From Rhodococcus sp. 14-2470-1b (GTDB lineage Bacteria > Actinomycetota > Actinomycetes > Mycobacteriales > Mycobacteriaceae), in the NCBI RefSeq assembly GCF_002259415.1, contig NZ_NPFY01000010.1, positions 62,001 through 126,000 of the forward strand: a DNA stretch of 64,000 bases, given 5' to 3'. Of this stretch, positions 51,540-60,067 are shown piece by piece (the stretch's first letter is position 1; every line of letters starts with the position of its first letter). Under the pieces are notes generated by a model. It had not been told where the DNA came from, searched no databases, and saw only the letters and a list, made by a program, of their open reading frames with translations. A program made the position numbers and the translations under genes.

Positions 51540-51890
51540 CTAGCCCTGCGTCAGTTCCTGTACGAAGGTGACAGTGTTGCCTGCTGGGTCCGGGGCTGCG
51601 ACGGTATTGACGACTCCGGGGTATTCCTGAATTTCGCCGACGGTGATACCCGCGGCCGTCAGTGCCGTCGCGTGGGCGTCGATGTCGCCCACACCGATGA
51701 CGACGGAGGTTCTGCCCGCCGAGGCGATGTCGACGCAGACCTGCACCCAGGCGTTCTCGGCAATCTGCCATTCGGCGGTGTCTTCGATGGGTTCGATATC
51801 CGGCTCGCGGCCGAAAAGGGTGGTGTACCAGGCACGCGCTTCGGCGAAGTCCTCCACTGGGAGAATCGCAACCACACTGTCGAGCGTCAT
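51540..51890 (-). CDS. VOC family protein (glyoxalase-fold)
   Basis: 116-residue single-domain vicinal-oxygen-chelate protein: ILPVEDFAEARAWYTTLFG at the N-terminus and DPAGNTVTFVQEL at the C-terminus. The metal His/Glu positions of true glyoxalases are not all evident, so it may be a binding protein such as those for bleomycin-type antibiotics, or an uncharacterised enzyme. ATG 51890 has AGGAGG upstream. Confidence 0.85.
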   Translation of the reverse strand: MTLDSVVAILPVEDFAEARAWYTTLFGREPDIEPIEDTAEWQIAENAWVQVCVDIASAGRTSVVIGVGDIDAHATALTAAGITVGEIQEYPGVVNTVAAPDPAGNTVTFVQELTQG

Positions 51891-51980
51891 CTGGCCTCCT
51901 GGTATCGAGTGATCTGGACAATACCGACAGGCCACGGCACCTACAACCGATGTGCGAGCCGAGCCGGTAGCGTCCGACGG

Positions 51981-53093
51981 ATGCGAATTCTTGTTGCTGC
52001 CAGTGGTGGTGAAGGCCATCTCGGTCCGCTGCTTCCCTTCGTCGATGCTGCGGCCGAGGCAGGTGACGACGTCACTCTCGTCGTGCCACCGGGGCAGGTG
52101 GCCACTGCGCGGTCGACGGGTGCCGATGTACGCGTCGTCGATGCACCGCCCGCCGACGAGGTGGCAAGGGTGCGGCGGGCGTTGGCGTCGAGCGACCGGG
52201 AGGTGCGGGTACGTGCCGCCGAGGTCGAGCTGTTCGGCCGCATCAACACGGCGGCGGCATTGGAGAAGACCGTCGCTGCGGTGGCCGATTTCGACCCCGA
52301 CTTGATTGTGAGGGAACCCTGCGATTACGCGAGTGCAATCGCCGCGGTGCGGAGCGCGGTACCTGTAGCCACGGTGGGCATTTCGCCTGGACTTGCCGAT
52401 ATTTCCGGTTTGCGGATGGCGAGCCGGGTCATCGAGGACTACGCACCGGGTGTGACCACGACGCTGGAGGCCGCGCCGTATCTGACGCGTTTCCCGGGTG
52501 ACGATCCGACGGGGTATTCGGATACGCGCCGGTACGGGTTCACGATAGACCTGGATGTGCGCACGGAGCAGAACCCGCCGTTGGTGTGGCTGACGATGGG
52601 CACGGTCAACACGCAGCTCGAGCACATTCGCGGCACGTGGGATGCTGCGGTGACCGCGCTGGCCGACCTCGATGTGCGCGTCTTGGCCAGTACCGGCCGC
52701 GGTGGATCGACCCTGCGCAGCACCGATCGCATGGAGGTCGTCGACTGGATCGAGCTCCAGGACATACTGTGTCGTGCGAGTGCCGTCGTGTGTCACGGCG
52801 GTTCGGGTACGACGCTGGCAGCGCTGGCCGCGGGTATTCCGTTGGTGACCGTTCCGATGATCGCGGATCAGCCGACCAACGCAGCGATAGTCGAGAGCCT
52901 GGGCGCGGGAATCACCGTCGCGCCCAACTCGCCCGCCGCCGGTCTGACCGTCGAGGATGCTCCGCGGTTGCGTCGGGCGATCCACGATGTCCTGACCGAT
53001 CCCTCCTACCGTTCCTCGGCACGCCGAGCAGCGGCCCGCTTCTCCGAAGTTCCGTCAGTCGCCGAACGCTTGGCCCAGCTCCGGCTCACGTGA
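51981..53093 (+). CDS. Glycosyltransferase family 1 (MGT/UGT-like)
   Basis: 370-residue GT-B enzyme of family 1. N-terminal domain opens MRILVAASGGEGHLGPLLPF; the C-terminal donor-binding half has LVWLTMGTVNT, then DWIELQDILCRASAVVCHGGSGTTLAALAAGIPLVTVPMIADQPTNA, matching the PSPG-like signature (His-Gly-Gly-Ser-Gly-Thr). Such enzymes glycosylate small lipophilic acceptors. Its 3' end overlaps the convergent transporter gene by 8 bp. Confidence 0.9.
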   Translation: MRILVAASGGEGHLGPLLPFVDAAAEAGDDVTLVVPPGQVATARSTGADVRVVDAPPADEVARVRRALASSDREVRVRAAEVELFGRINTAAALEKTVAAVADFDPDLIVREPCDYASAIAAVRSAVPVATVGISPGLADISGLRMASRVIEDYAPGVTTTLEAAPYLTRFPGDDPTGYSDTRRYGFTIDLDVRTEQNPPLVWLTMGTVNTQLEHIRGTWDAAVTALADLDVRVLASTGRGGSTLRSTDRMEVVDWIELQDILCRASAVVCHGGSGTTLAALAAGIPLVTVPMIADQPTNAAIVESLGAGITVAPNSPAAGLTVEDAPRLRRAIHDVLTDPSYRSSARRAAARFSEVPSVAERLAQLRLT

Positions 53094-54060
53094 CGAGGCC
53101 CTCGCTCCGCAGCCATTCGTAGGCGACGTCGGCGGGGTCTTCGCCTTCGATGTCGACCTTGCCGTTGAGTTCCTGCATCAGGTCGTCGGTGAGGCGCTCG
53201 GAGATCACGGCGACGAGGTCGGCTATTTCCGGGTGTGCTTCGAGGACGGGTGCGCGGACGACGGCGGTACCGCTGTACGGCAGGAAGAACTTTCGGTCGT
53301 CTTCGAGCACGGCGAGGTCGAGGTTCTTGATGCGGCCGTCGGTGGTGTAGACCATGCCGAAGTTGCAGGGCGAGCTCTGCGCAGTGGAGGTGTACACGAC
53401 GCCTGCGTCCATTCTGGTGACGTTCCCACCGGGTACGCCGTTCGGTCCGTCGAGGGGAATGTCGTAGGTGTCGAGCATCGGACCGAATCCATCGGCGCGG
53501 GAGAAGAATTCGTCGTCGACGCAGAAGGTGCGTTCGTTCGTGGGCAGCGCGGCGACGTCGGACAGGGTTTTCACGCCGAGCCTCTCCGCGGTGCCTGCGG
53601 ATGCAGCGAACGCGTAGGTGTCGTTGAAGTTGGCCGGCGGCAGCCATTCCAGGTTGTTGGAGCTGAGCTCGAGGTCGTGCACGCGTTGCCACAGCTCGTC
53701 GGGATCGGCGATCGTCTCGGTTTCACCGTGGTAGTTGACCCACCCCGTACCCGTGTACTCCCAGAGGATGTCCGCGTCTCCGTTGAGTTGGGCCTGGCGC
53801 GACGATGCCGAACCCGGTGCACCTGTCAGATCGCTGACGTTGGCACCGGCTGCCGCGAGGTACGTCGCGGTGATCTTTCCGAGCAGTACACCTTCGGTGA
53901 AGCTCTTCGAGGTGACGACGAGAGATGCTCCGTCCAAGGGCTTTTCACCGTCGACCAGGTCGGTGGACTGAAAGGTTCCGGACGAGCTGACGAGTCCGCA
54001 GCCCGCGGCGACGCTCGCGATGAGCGCGAGAGCTCCGACCCGTAGAGAATGCCGAATCAT
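53086..54060 (-). CDS. proX: Osmoprotectant ABC transporter substrate-binding lipoprotein
   Basis: 324-residue lipoprotein with lipobox VAAGC (Cys about 21) and a type II periplasmic-binding fold of the OpuBC/OpuCC/ProX group: LVVTSKSFTEGVLLGKI, ADILWEYTGTGW, FNDTYAFAAS, and FLPYSGTAVVRA. It binds glycine betaine, choline or similar. Its ATG overlaps the permease stop (ATGA). Last gene of the four-gene operon. Confidence 0.92.
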   Translation of the reverse strand: MIRHSLRVGALALIASVAAGCGLVSSSGTFQSTDLVDGEKPLDGASLVVTSKSFTEGVLLGKITATYLAAAGANVSDLTGAPGSASSRQAQLNGDADILWEYTGTGWVNYHGETETIADPDELWQRVHDLELSSNNLEWLPPANFNDTYAFAASAGTAERLGVKTLSDVAALPTNERTFCVDDEFFSRADGFGPMLDTYDIPLDGPNGVPGGNVTRMDAGVVYTSTAQSSPCNFGMVYTTDGRIKNLDLAVLEDDRKFFLPYSGTAVVRAPVLEAHPEIADLVAVISERLTDDLMQELNGKVDIEGEDPADVAYEWLRSEGLVT

Positions 54061-54794
54061 GCCACTCCTCGTGGGGTTGCGAACAGTTCGACGAGGCGTC
54101 CCAGCCAGTCGATCGTCAGCGCCAGCAGCGCGACCAGGATGGCTCCGGAGATGAGCAGTTTCGGGAGGAACAGGGTCACGCCGGTCGTGATGAGGGTTCC
54201 GAGGCTGGTGGCGCCGATGAACGTGCTCAGCGTCGCGGTGCCGACCAGGATGACCAGGGCGGTCCGCACGCCGTTGAGAATGACGGGAACGGCCAACGGC
54301 AGTTCGACCTGGACGAGTGTACGGATACCGGAGTACCCGATGCCTCGGGCGGCCTCGATGGTTCGCTTGTCCACCTGGTCGATGCCGACGATGGTGTTCT
54401 GGAGGATCGGCAGGATGGCGTAGACGACGAGGCCGACGACGGCGGTTCTGAAGCCGGTGCCGAGCCACATCGTCAGCAACACGATCAGTCCGACGGCGGG
54501 TGCGGCCTGGCCGATGTTGGCGAAGTTGATCGCGAACGGTTTGAACGGCTTGACCTTCTCGCGGGTCAGCAGGATGCCGAGCGGGATCGCGATGACGACG
54601 ACGAACACGGTTGCCGTCAAGGTCAATTGGATGTGGTCGAGGATCGTGGTTTTCAGGGTCGACCAGCCGAGCGATGCTTCCTCGGTCGGAGTGAGCGTCG
54701 TCGATCGGTACCACAGGAAGTATCCGACGCCCAGAACGATGATGAGCAGCGGCTCGAACCACACGTCTATCGGTGTGCGGCGCAGTCGATTCAT
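54057..54794 (-). CDS. Osmoprotectant ABC transporter permease
   Basis: 245-residue permease with about six membrane helices and the EAA loop EAARGIGYSGIRTLVQVELPLAVPVIL. It starts inside the ATP-binding gene's stop (ATGA) and pairs with the other permease at 55987-56631. Confidence 0.9.
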   Translation of the reverse strand: MNRLRRTPIDVWFEPLLIIVLGVGYFLWYRSTTLTPTEEASLGWSTLKTTILDHIQLTLTATVFVVVIAIPLGILLTREKVKPFKPFAINFANIGQAAPAVGLIVLLTMWLGTGFRTAVVGLVVYAILPILQNTIVGIDQVDKRTIEAARGIGYSGIRTLVQVELPLAVPVILNGVRTALVILVGTATLSTFIGATSLGTLITTGVTLFLPKLLISGAILVALLALTIDWLGRLVELFATPRGVA

Positions 54795-55990
54795 GTGGCC
54801 GACCCCTCCGCGTGCTGGGTGTAGGAGACGTGGCCGTCGCCCTCGCGGGCTTCGTCGAGCTGGCCACGGACGACCGACATGACGGTCTTGATGGTCAGCG
54901 ACCCGGTGACGACGCCACGGCCGTCGGTGACGACGACTCCGCCCTGGCTGGCGGCGAGCATGACGTCGAGTGCGTCGTTGAGCGTCGACGACGGTGCGAC
55001 GACGGGTAGGCGTGGGTCGATGTAGTCGGACACCGTGTCATTGGTGGCGACTTCGTCGAGCGATGGCCAGGACCGGGGTTTGCCGTGCTCGTCGACGACG
55101 ACGATCCAGGTCACGCCTGCGGCGCGTGCGCGGCCGATGACTTCCTGCGACGAGTCGCCGACGCGTGCGGTGACGACGGGCTCGTGTTCGACGTCCTTGA
55201 CCCTCGACAGCGTCAGGTGGGCAAGCGTTGCACCCGAGCCGATGAACTCTTCGACGAATGCGTTGGCGGGCTTGGCGAGAATTTCTTCGGGGGTGGCGTA
55301 CTGCTCGATCTTTCCGCCTTCGGAGAGGATGAGCACCTTGTCTCCGAGTTTGGTGGCTTCCTCGAAGTCGTGGGTGACGATCACGATGGTCTTGGCGACT
55401 TCGTGTTGGATCGCGATGAGGCTGTCCTGCAGGCGGACTCGGGTGATGGGGTCGACGGCGCTGAAGGGCTCGTCCATCAGCAGGACCGGCGGGTCCGCTG
55501 CGAGTGCACGTGCGACGCCGACGCGCTGTTGCTGTCCGCCGGACATGTCCTTGGGGAGTCGGTCTCGGAAGGTGTCCGCGTCGAGGCCGACGAGATCGAG
55601 CAGGTATTCGGTGCGCTCGGCGATGCGTTTCTTGTCCCAGCCCAGTACTCGGGGGATGGCGCCGATGTTCTTCTGCACCGACCAGTGTGGGAAGAGCCCG
55701 CCGGCCTGGATGACGTATCCGATGGACTGACGAAGCTTGTCGGGGTCCTCGCCGGTGACGTCGCGGTCGCCGATGAAGAGCCTGCCCTCGGTGGGCTCGA
55801 TCAGCCGGTTGATCATCTTGAGGGTTGTCGTCTTACCGCAGCCGGAGGGCCCGACGAAGGCGACGATGTGTCCGGCTTCGATCTCGAGGTCGATCTTCTG
55901 GACAGCAGGCTTGGTCTGGCCTCGATACTGCTTGACGACGCCGTCGAGCCGAATCGATGCACCCGAGACGGTGCGGTCGGTGTCGGTCAT
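54791..55990 (-). CDS. proV: Osmoprotectant ABC transporter ATP-binding protein with CBS domains
   Basis: 399-residue ATPase: Walker A GPSGCGKT, signature MSGGQQQRVGVARAL, Walker B LLMDEPF, and His of the switch in THDFEEA. Tandem CBS domains (about 265-390) sense ionic strength or c-di-AMP in this family. ATG 55990 overlaps the upstream permease stop. Confidence 0.94.
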   Translation of the reverse strand: MTDTDRTVSGASIRLDGVVKQYRGQTKPAVQKIDLEIEAGHIVAFVGPSGCGKTTTLKMINRLIEPTEGRLFIGDRDVTGEDPDKLRQSIGYVIQAGGLFPHWSVQKNIGAIPRVLGWDKKRIAERTEYLLDLVGLDADTFRDRLPKDMSGGQQQRVGVARALAADPPVLLMDEPFSAVDPITRVRLQDSLIAIQHEVAKTIVIVTHDFEEATKLGDKVLILSEGGKIEQYATPEEILAKPANAFVEEFIGSGATLAHLTLSRVKDVEHEPVVTARVGDSSQEVIGRARAAGVTWIVVVDEHGKPRSWPSLDEVATNDTVSDYIDPRLPVVAPSSTLNDALDVMLAASQGGVVVTDGRGVVTGSLTIKTVMSVVRGQLDEAREGDGHVSYTQHAEGSAT

Positions 55991-56631
55991 GACAATCCCT
56001 TCGAGATGGTGAGGCGCCCGAGAAGGACGAGCAGGGCGTCGAACACCAATGCGATGACGACGATGAGAACGGTTCCGGTGACTGCCATTTCGACGGAGTT
56101 GGTTCCGCCGAGCCGGGACAGGCCGTTGAAGATGAGTGATCCGAGGCCTGGTCCGAGGACGTAGGCGACGATCGCGGCGACACCGACGACCATCTGGGTG
56201 GACACGCGGATGCCGGTGAGAATCACGGGCCACGCGATCGGCAGCGATACCGACAGGAGAATTCGCCAGCGGGACAGTCCGATTCCGCGGGCGGATTCGA
56301 TGGTCGCGTCGGGCACCGATCGCAGTCCGACGATGGCGTTTCCAATCACGGGCATTGCGGCGAAGAACGCGAGCATGATGAACGACGGGACAACGCCGAG
56401 CCCGAACGGGACGATGAGCAGGGCCAGCAACGCGAGCGACGGAATGGTCAGCGCCACTCGACTGCTCGTCAAAGTCAGTGCCGAGAACAGCGGCAGTCGG
56501 TGTACCGCGACCGCGATGACGATGGCGACGGCGCTGCCGACGAGAACTGTTTGAAACGCCAGTGACGCATGCTGATACGTCAGAAACGAGAGGAACTGCC
56601 CCCGTCCCTGAAGATAGTGCCACAAATCCAC
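55987..56631 (-). CDS. Osmoprotectant ABC transporter permease
   Basis: 214-residue permease, about six helices, EAA loop ESARGIGLSRWRILLSVSLPIAWPVIL. It starts at GTG 56631, with AAAGGGGAG seven bases upstream, rather than at the earlier ATG 56664. First gene of the operon; ends with an ATGA overlap. Confidence 0.9.
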   Translation of the reverse strand: MDLWHYLQGRGQFLSFLTYQHASLAFQTVLVGSAVAIVIAVAVHRLPLFSALTLTSSRVALTIPSLALLALLIVPFGLGVVPSFIMLAFFAAMPVIGNAIVGLRSVPDATIESARGIGLSRWRILLSVSLPIAWPVILTGIRVSTQMVVGVAAIVAYVLGPGLGSLIFNGLSRLGGTNSVEMAVTGTVLIVVIALVFDALLVLLGRLTISKGLS

Positions 56632-57090
56632 GCGTATCTCCCCTTTTGCAGCCGCGTATTTCACCGAACACAGTGCTGCCGGTTTCAGTTCGGGGACGTT
56701 ACCGGCATTTCCCCGCCTTCGCGGGGTTTTACCTCTCCGGCGGGTGTGGGGTCGGTGCGTCGCGAAAACGGGATCGTGGCCCGTTCACCTGCAGGGATTC
56801 CGACCTCGGGGACGCTTCGCGGAACGCCGGTCGCACTTAAAATCAGCTCGAGCGGAATTACCCACTCTCGCAGTGTCCGGACTGCCGAGCGGTCGGGTTC
56901 GTCGAGTGAATCGTGCGACCCGACGGGATCGGGCGCGGATCGCGGGCAGCGCGACGGTTTGCGGACACGCGCGGTCGACAGGGGCCCCACGCTGGGGCAA
57001 TGCCTCGGGTACCGTTATCGGACCGGGAAGTTCGGTAATGAAATCTCGCCTACTTCCGATGAACCAGACACATTCCGAGCCAGGAGGGAC
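56632..57090. other. Divergent intergenic region
   Basis: 459 bp between the transporter operon and the Pro-rich lipoprotein. It holds the hairpin at 56711-56730 and several short GC-rich inverted patches, but no convincing gene. Promoters for both directions are expected. Confidence 0.4.
56711..56730 (+). terminator. Intrinsic-type terminator in a divergent region
   Basis: ccccgc (56711-56716) pairs with gcgggg (56721-56726) around cttc, followed by tttt. It points along the plus strand although no plus-strand gene lies just upstream, so it may end a short leader RNA or a small RNA starting near 56640. Confidence 0.5.
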
Positions 57091-57717
57091 ATGCCGAATC
57101 GCAGCCGAGCACCCCGGCACGCTGCTGTCCTGGTGAGCGCGGCTGTCTCGGTGGGGGCCGCGGCGATGCTGGTTGCCGGGTGTACTGCCGACGCCGAGGC
57201 TCCGACGCCGGTGAGCTCCGCGGCACCCACCGCGACCACGGCCTCCGACAGCACATCCACCAGTTCGGTTCAGGCGCCTGCACCTGCTGCCGAGGCGACG
57301 ACGCCCCTGCTGGTCCCACCGAGTGTCATTGCCTCGGCGTCCGAGCCGCCGCCATACGAGCCCCCGCCCGACGAGCCACCGTCGTACGAGCCACCGCCGT
57401 ACGACCCGCCGACGCGACCGCAGGATGTCACCTACGATCCGCCGCCGGCCGCCTCGTTCGATCCGCCCGAGCCTGTGATGCCGCCTCCGAACCCGATCGA
57501 TTCGCGGGGATTTCCGCTGGGCACGACGTGCGGGCCGGTGTCCTGCACCTCGCCCGACGGTCTGATCTTCGTCAACCCCGAAGCGGTCCCCAACTTGAGC
57601 GACCGGGGCTTCGACCTGTGCGATCACACGTACTGTCCGCCTCCGGGACTGCAGATCGTTCCGGATCAGTTGCCGTCGACGGGCAGCTCGGGCGGGACTC
57701 CGACGTCACCTCGCTGA
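57091..57717 (+). CDS. Pro-rich lipoprotein
   Basis: 208-residue lipoprotein with lipobox VAGC (Cys about 31). A Ser/Thr/Ala segment is followed by PPYEPP and PPDEPP repeats (about 85-125) and a C-terminal Cys-containing part (TTCGPVSCTSPDG and FDLCDHTYCPPPG), likely disulfide-bonded. No family recognised; probably exterior and wall-spanning. ATG 57091 has aggaggg upstream. Confidence 0.75.
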   Translation: MPNRSRAPRHAAVLVSAAVSVGAAAMLVAGCTADAEAPTPVSSAAPTATTASDSTSTSSVQAPAPAAEATTPLLVPPSVIASASEPPPYEPPPDEPPSYEPPPYDPPTRPQDVTYDPPPAASFDPPEPVMPPPNPIDSRGFPLGTTCGPVSCTSPDGLIFVNPEAVPNLSDRGFDLCDHTYCPPPGLQIVPDQLPSTGSSGGTPTSPR

Positions 57718-57739
57718 GCTCGTACGGCACAATTCGGGC

Positions 57740-58432
57740 GTGCTGAAGACGCGACGATATCGCCTCCTCCTCGCCGGGGGAGTTCTGCTGGTGATCGTCG
57801 CGGGGCTACTCCTCGGCCCCCTCCGGAAGCCTGCGCTGTATGTATGGAATGCCGAATGCTTCGGCTGGAGTACCTCCGGTGGTGGCACTCGCATCGCCGC
57901 ACTGGGAGATTCCATCGCGGAGGGAAATTCGGCCGTCGGGTGGGGAATTCACGGTGACACCTCGTGGTATTCCCATCTTGTGTGCGGGGCGGACGCTCGG
58001 GGCGCCGATGGAATCAATGCAGGTCGACGAGGGCAGACGACCGCCCAGATCCGAGCCCGTATCGACGAAGTACTGGACGCGAATCCCCAGGTGCTGGTCG
58101 TGGGCGGTGGCACGAACGATCAGGCCCGCGGAGTGCCGCTCGAGCAGACAATGGACAATCTCCGTTTCATCCTGGACAGGGCGCGGGACATCGAGACCGT
58201 TGTTCTGACGACGGTGCCGCGGTCGCGATCGGCGACGGACGATCGTCTCGACACTGCGATCAGAACCCTTGCGGCTCAACGCGGGATCCCACTGGTCGAT
58301 TTCGCGTCGACGTTGAAACGACCGGGCGCGACGTTCGACGGAATCCATCCGACGGCCGACTCGGCCAGGATCATGGCGGATCAGGTGGCCGACGCCGCCG
58401 GTCTGAGCGTGAGAATCGCGTCGAGCGAATAG
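57740..58432 (+). CDS. Secreted SGNH/GDSL hydrolase
   Basis: 230-residue SGNH hydrolase behind a signal anchor (about 8-27). The catalytic blocks are GDSI with Ser58, NAGRRGQTT, GGGTND with Asn126 and DGIHPT with Asp200 and His203. Members de-acylate lipids or sugars. It starts at GTG 57740, 22 bp after the lipoprotein, so the two may be co-transcribed. Confidence 0.87.
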   Translation: MLKTRRYRLLLAGGVLLVIVAGLLLGPLRKPALYVWNAECFGWSTSGGGTRIAALGDSIAEGNSAVGWGIHGDTSWYSHLVCGADARGADGINAGRRGQTTAQIRARIDEVLDANPQVLVVGGGTNDQARGVPLEQTMDNLRFILDRARDIETVVLTTVPRSRSATDDRLDTAIRTLAAQRGIPLVDFASTLKRPGATFDGIHPTADSARIMADQVADAAGLSVRIASSE

Positions 58433-58469
58433 CTCACCCGAATCGTCTCGATAGTCCACTATTGACGCC

Positions 58470-58910
58470 ATGAACCCGGACCACGGCATGTCGACGCTCC
58501 CTGACGTGGAGAGCGCGCAGTCGATCACGGCCGTCCTGTTGTCCGCCGGCGGGGAGTCCGACGGGTGGGCCGGGGAGGTATTCGAGGCACTGTGCCGGAC
58601 GCATGCGCGAGCACACCTGCATTTCATCCTGCCTCCACCCTCGAATACTTCGATGGAGCTGTGCACGTCGATGTCGGCGGCGTTCGGCGCGTTCACCGGC
58701 CCGTTGCCGGAGTACTCGACCGCCGATACCGTGGTCGCAAAGCTGGCCGTACAGTTGGCGCCGACCGGACGCGGTTGGTCGTGGGCGGCGAGCCCGTCGG
58801 TGATCGGTAGGTCGGCCACGGCTCGGTCGAAGCCGCGCACGGTTCTGGGAGCGGGTCGTCGGCCGCTGTATGCACTGTGGTTTCGGGCTTTGAGGTACCG
58901 GCCCATCTGA
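58470..58910 (+). CDS. Hypothetical protein
   Basis: 146-residue protein without recognised family, basic C-terminus (RSATARSKPRTVLGAGRRPLYALW). Third codon positions are GC-rich, consistent with coding. There is no ribosome site before ATG 58470. Confidence 0.4.
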   Translation: MNPDHGMSTLPDVESAQSITAVLLSAGGESDGWAGEVFEALCRTHARAHLHFILPPPSNTSMELCTSMSAAFGAFTGPLPEYSTADTVVAKLAVQLAPTGRGWSWAASPSVIGRSATARSKPRTVLGAGRRPLYALWFRALRYRPI

Positions 58911-59037
58911 CCGATCGGTGGCTCGTTACCTTTCTGTGATAACTCGGTTATCGCACCGTGATGCAACGATTTATGGTGGCGAGACCTTCGACTGCGAGAG
59001 TTGTCCTCGACGAACTCACGACGCGAAGGCAGAGAAC

Positions 59038-59421
59038 ATGATCACTGCAGCACATCCACTGTCCGTCGACCTTGCTTCCGACCCACAGGAGCACGCTCCT
59101 CGGTTCACGATCGACACCGAGTCCTACTCCTCCGACTTCGCGGTGCTTCGGGCCACCGGCGAGTTGGACATGACCGCGCGCTTGCCCTTGATGGACAGCA
59201 TCGAGACGCTCACCTCCGAGCACTCGGATGTACGCGTCGATCTGTCGGCTGTCACGTTCATCTACTCCGGTGCTGCCAGCGTCATCGTCGACGCGGTCAT
59301 GGCCTCCACCGCCGAGGTTCGCATCTTCGCGCCGACCAGGCCCGTACGCATGATCCTCGACGTCCTCGGTGCCGGTCACCTGATCGTCGACACCCTGGAT
59401 CCGCAGGGGTCGCCGCGATGA
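59038..59421 (+). CDS. STAS-domain protein (anti-anti-sigma-like)
   Basis: 127-residue STAS protein: FAVLRATGELDMTARLPLMDSIETL and DVRVDLSAVTFIYSGAASVIVD. The candidate phosphorylation Ser is Ser77 in YSGAAS. No kinase gene adjoins. It is followed by a coupled 37-codon ORF. Confidence 0.85.
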   Translation: MITAAHPLSVDLASDPQEHAPRFTIDTESYSSDFAVLRATGELDMTARLPLMDSIETLTSEHSDVRVDLSAVTFIYSGAASVIVDAVMASTAEVRIFAPTRPVRMILDVLGAGHLIVDTLDPQGSPR

Positions 59422-59531
59422 CGGGCGACGACGCTGGGCCTGAGGAGCGCGACGAACAGCCGACTACGACGCCGGGAACATCGTTTCTGCAGATGTTCCT
59501 CGAAGCGAAGAACGCTCCGACTCAGAAGTGA
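59418..59531 (+). CDS. 37-residue coupled small protein
   Basis: Small ORF whose ATG overlaps the STAS stop (ATGA) and whose stop overlaps the GNAT GTG (GTGA). It is acidic at first (DDAGPEERDEQ) and ends with an amphipathic helix (FLQMFLEAKNA). Double overlap supports translation; function unknown. Confidence 0.5.
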   Translation: MTGDDAGPEERDEQPTTTPGTSFLQMFLEAKNAPTQK

Positions 59532-60067
59532 TCGTTCGTACCGAGAGATTGAGGCTGCGCCCATACCGTTCCGGCGATGAGGCTCAGCTGCTCGAGTTCT
59601 ACTCCGACGACGACGTGTGTCGGTACTTGCTACACGGACCATGGACGGCGGATGACGCAGCCAAGGCCGTTCGAGAGCGGCAGGACCGAAAGGCCCTGGC
59701 CGATGGCGCTTTGAATCTTGTCGTGGAACTGGGCGAACACGTCATCGGTAACGTAGCGGCGTGGTTCGTCAACGACACCGATCACACCGTAGAACTCGGG
59801 TGGGTATTCTCGCCCAGCTACTCCGGACGCGGGTACGCCAGCGAAGCGGTTGAGGCCCTGTTGAATGAGGTGTTCGCGTTGGATCGTGTGCACCGGGCGA
59901 CCGCCCAGATGGACGGCCGCAACACCGCGTCGGCGAGATTGGCCGAGCGCGTGGGCATGCGTCGCGAAGCGCATTTCCGCGAGGACTGGTGGAGTAAAGG
60001 CGAGTGGACGGACACTCTCGTCTTTGCCGTTCTACGCAGCGACCGGTCCCGAACTAGCGAGCAGTGA
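59528..60067 (+). CDS. GNAT N-acetyltransferase, RimJ/RimL-like
   Basis: 179-residue acetyltransferase: LRLRPYRSGDEAQLLEFYSDDDV, GWVFSPSYSGRGYASEAVEAL (acetyl-CoA loop) and NTASARLAERVGMRREAHFRED. It starts at GTG 59528 within the previous stop; its 3' end overlaps the convergent rho gene by 14 bp. Confidence 0.9.
   Translation: MIVRTERLRLRPYRSGDEAQLLEFYSDDDVCRYLLHGPWTADDAAKAVRERQDRKALADGALNLVVELGEHVIGNVAAWFVNDTDHTVELGWVFSPSYSGRGYASEAVEALLNEVFALDRVHRATAQMDGRNTASARLAERVGMRREAHFREDWWSKGEWTDTLVFAVLRSDRSRTSEQ

Noticed and set aside
57806..58966. Minus-strand frame of 386 codons
   Set aside because: Antisense to the SGNH hydrolase, whose four catalytic blocks are intact.
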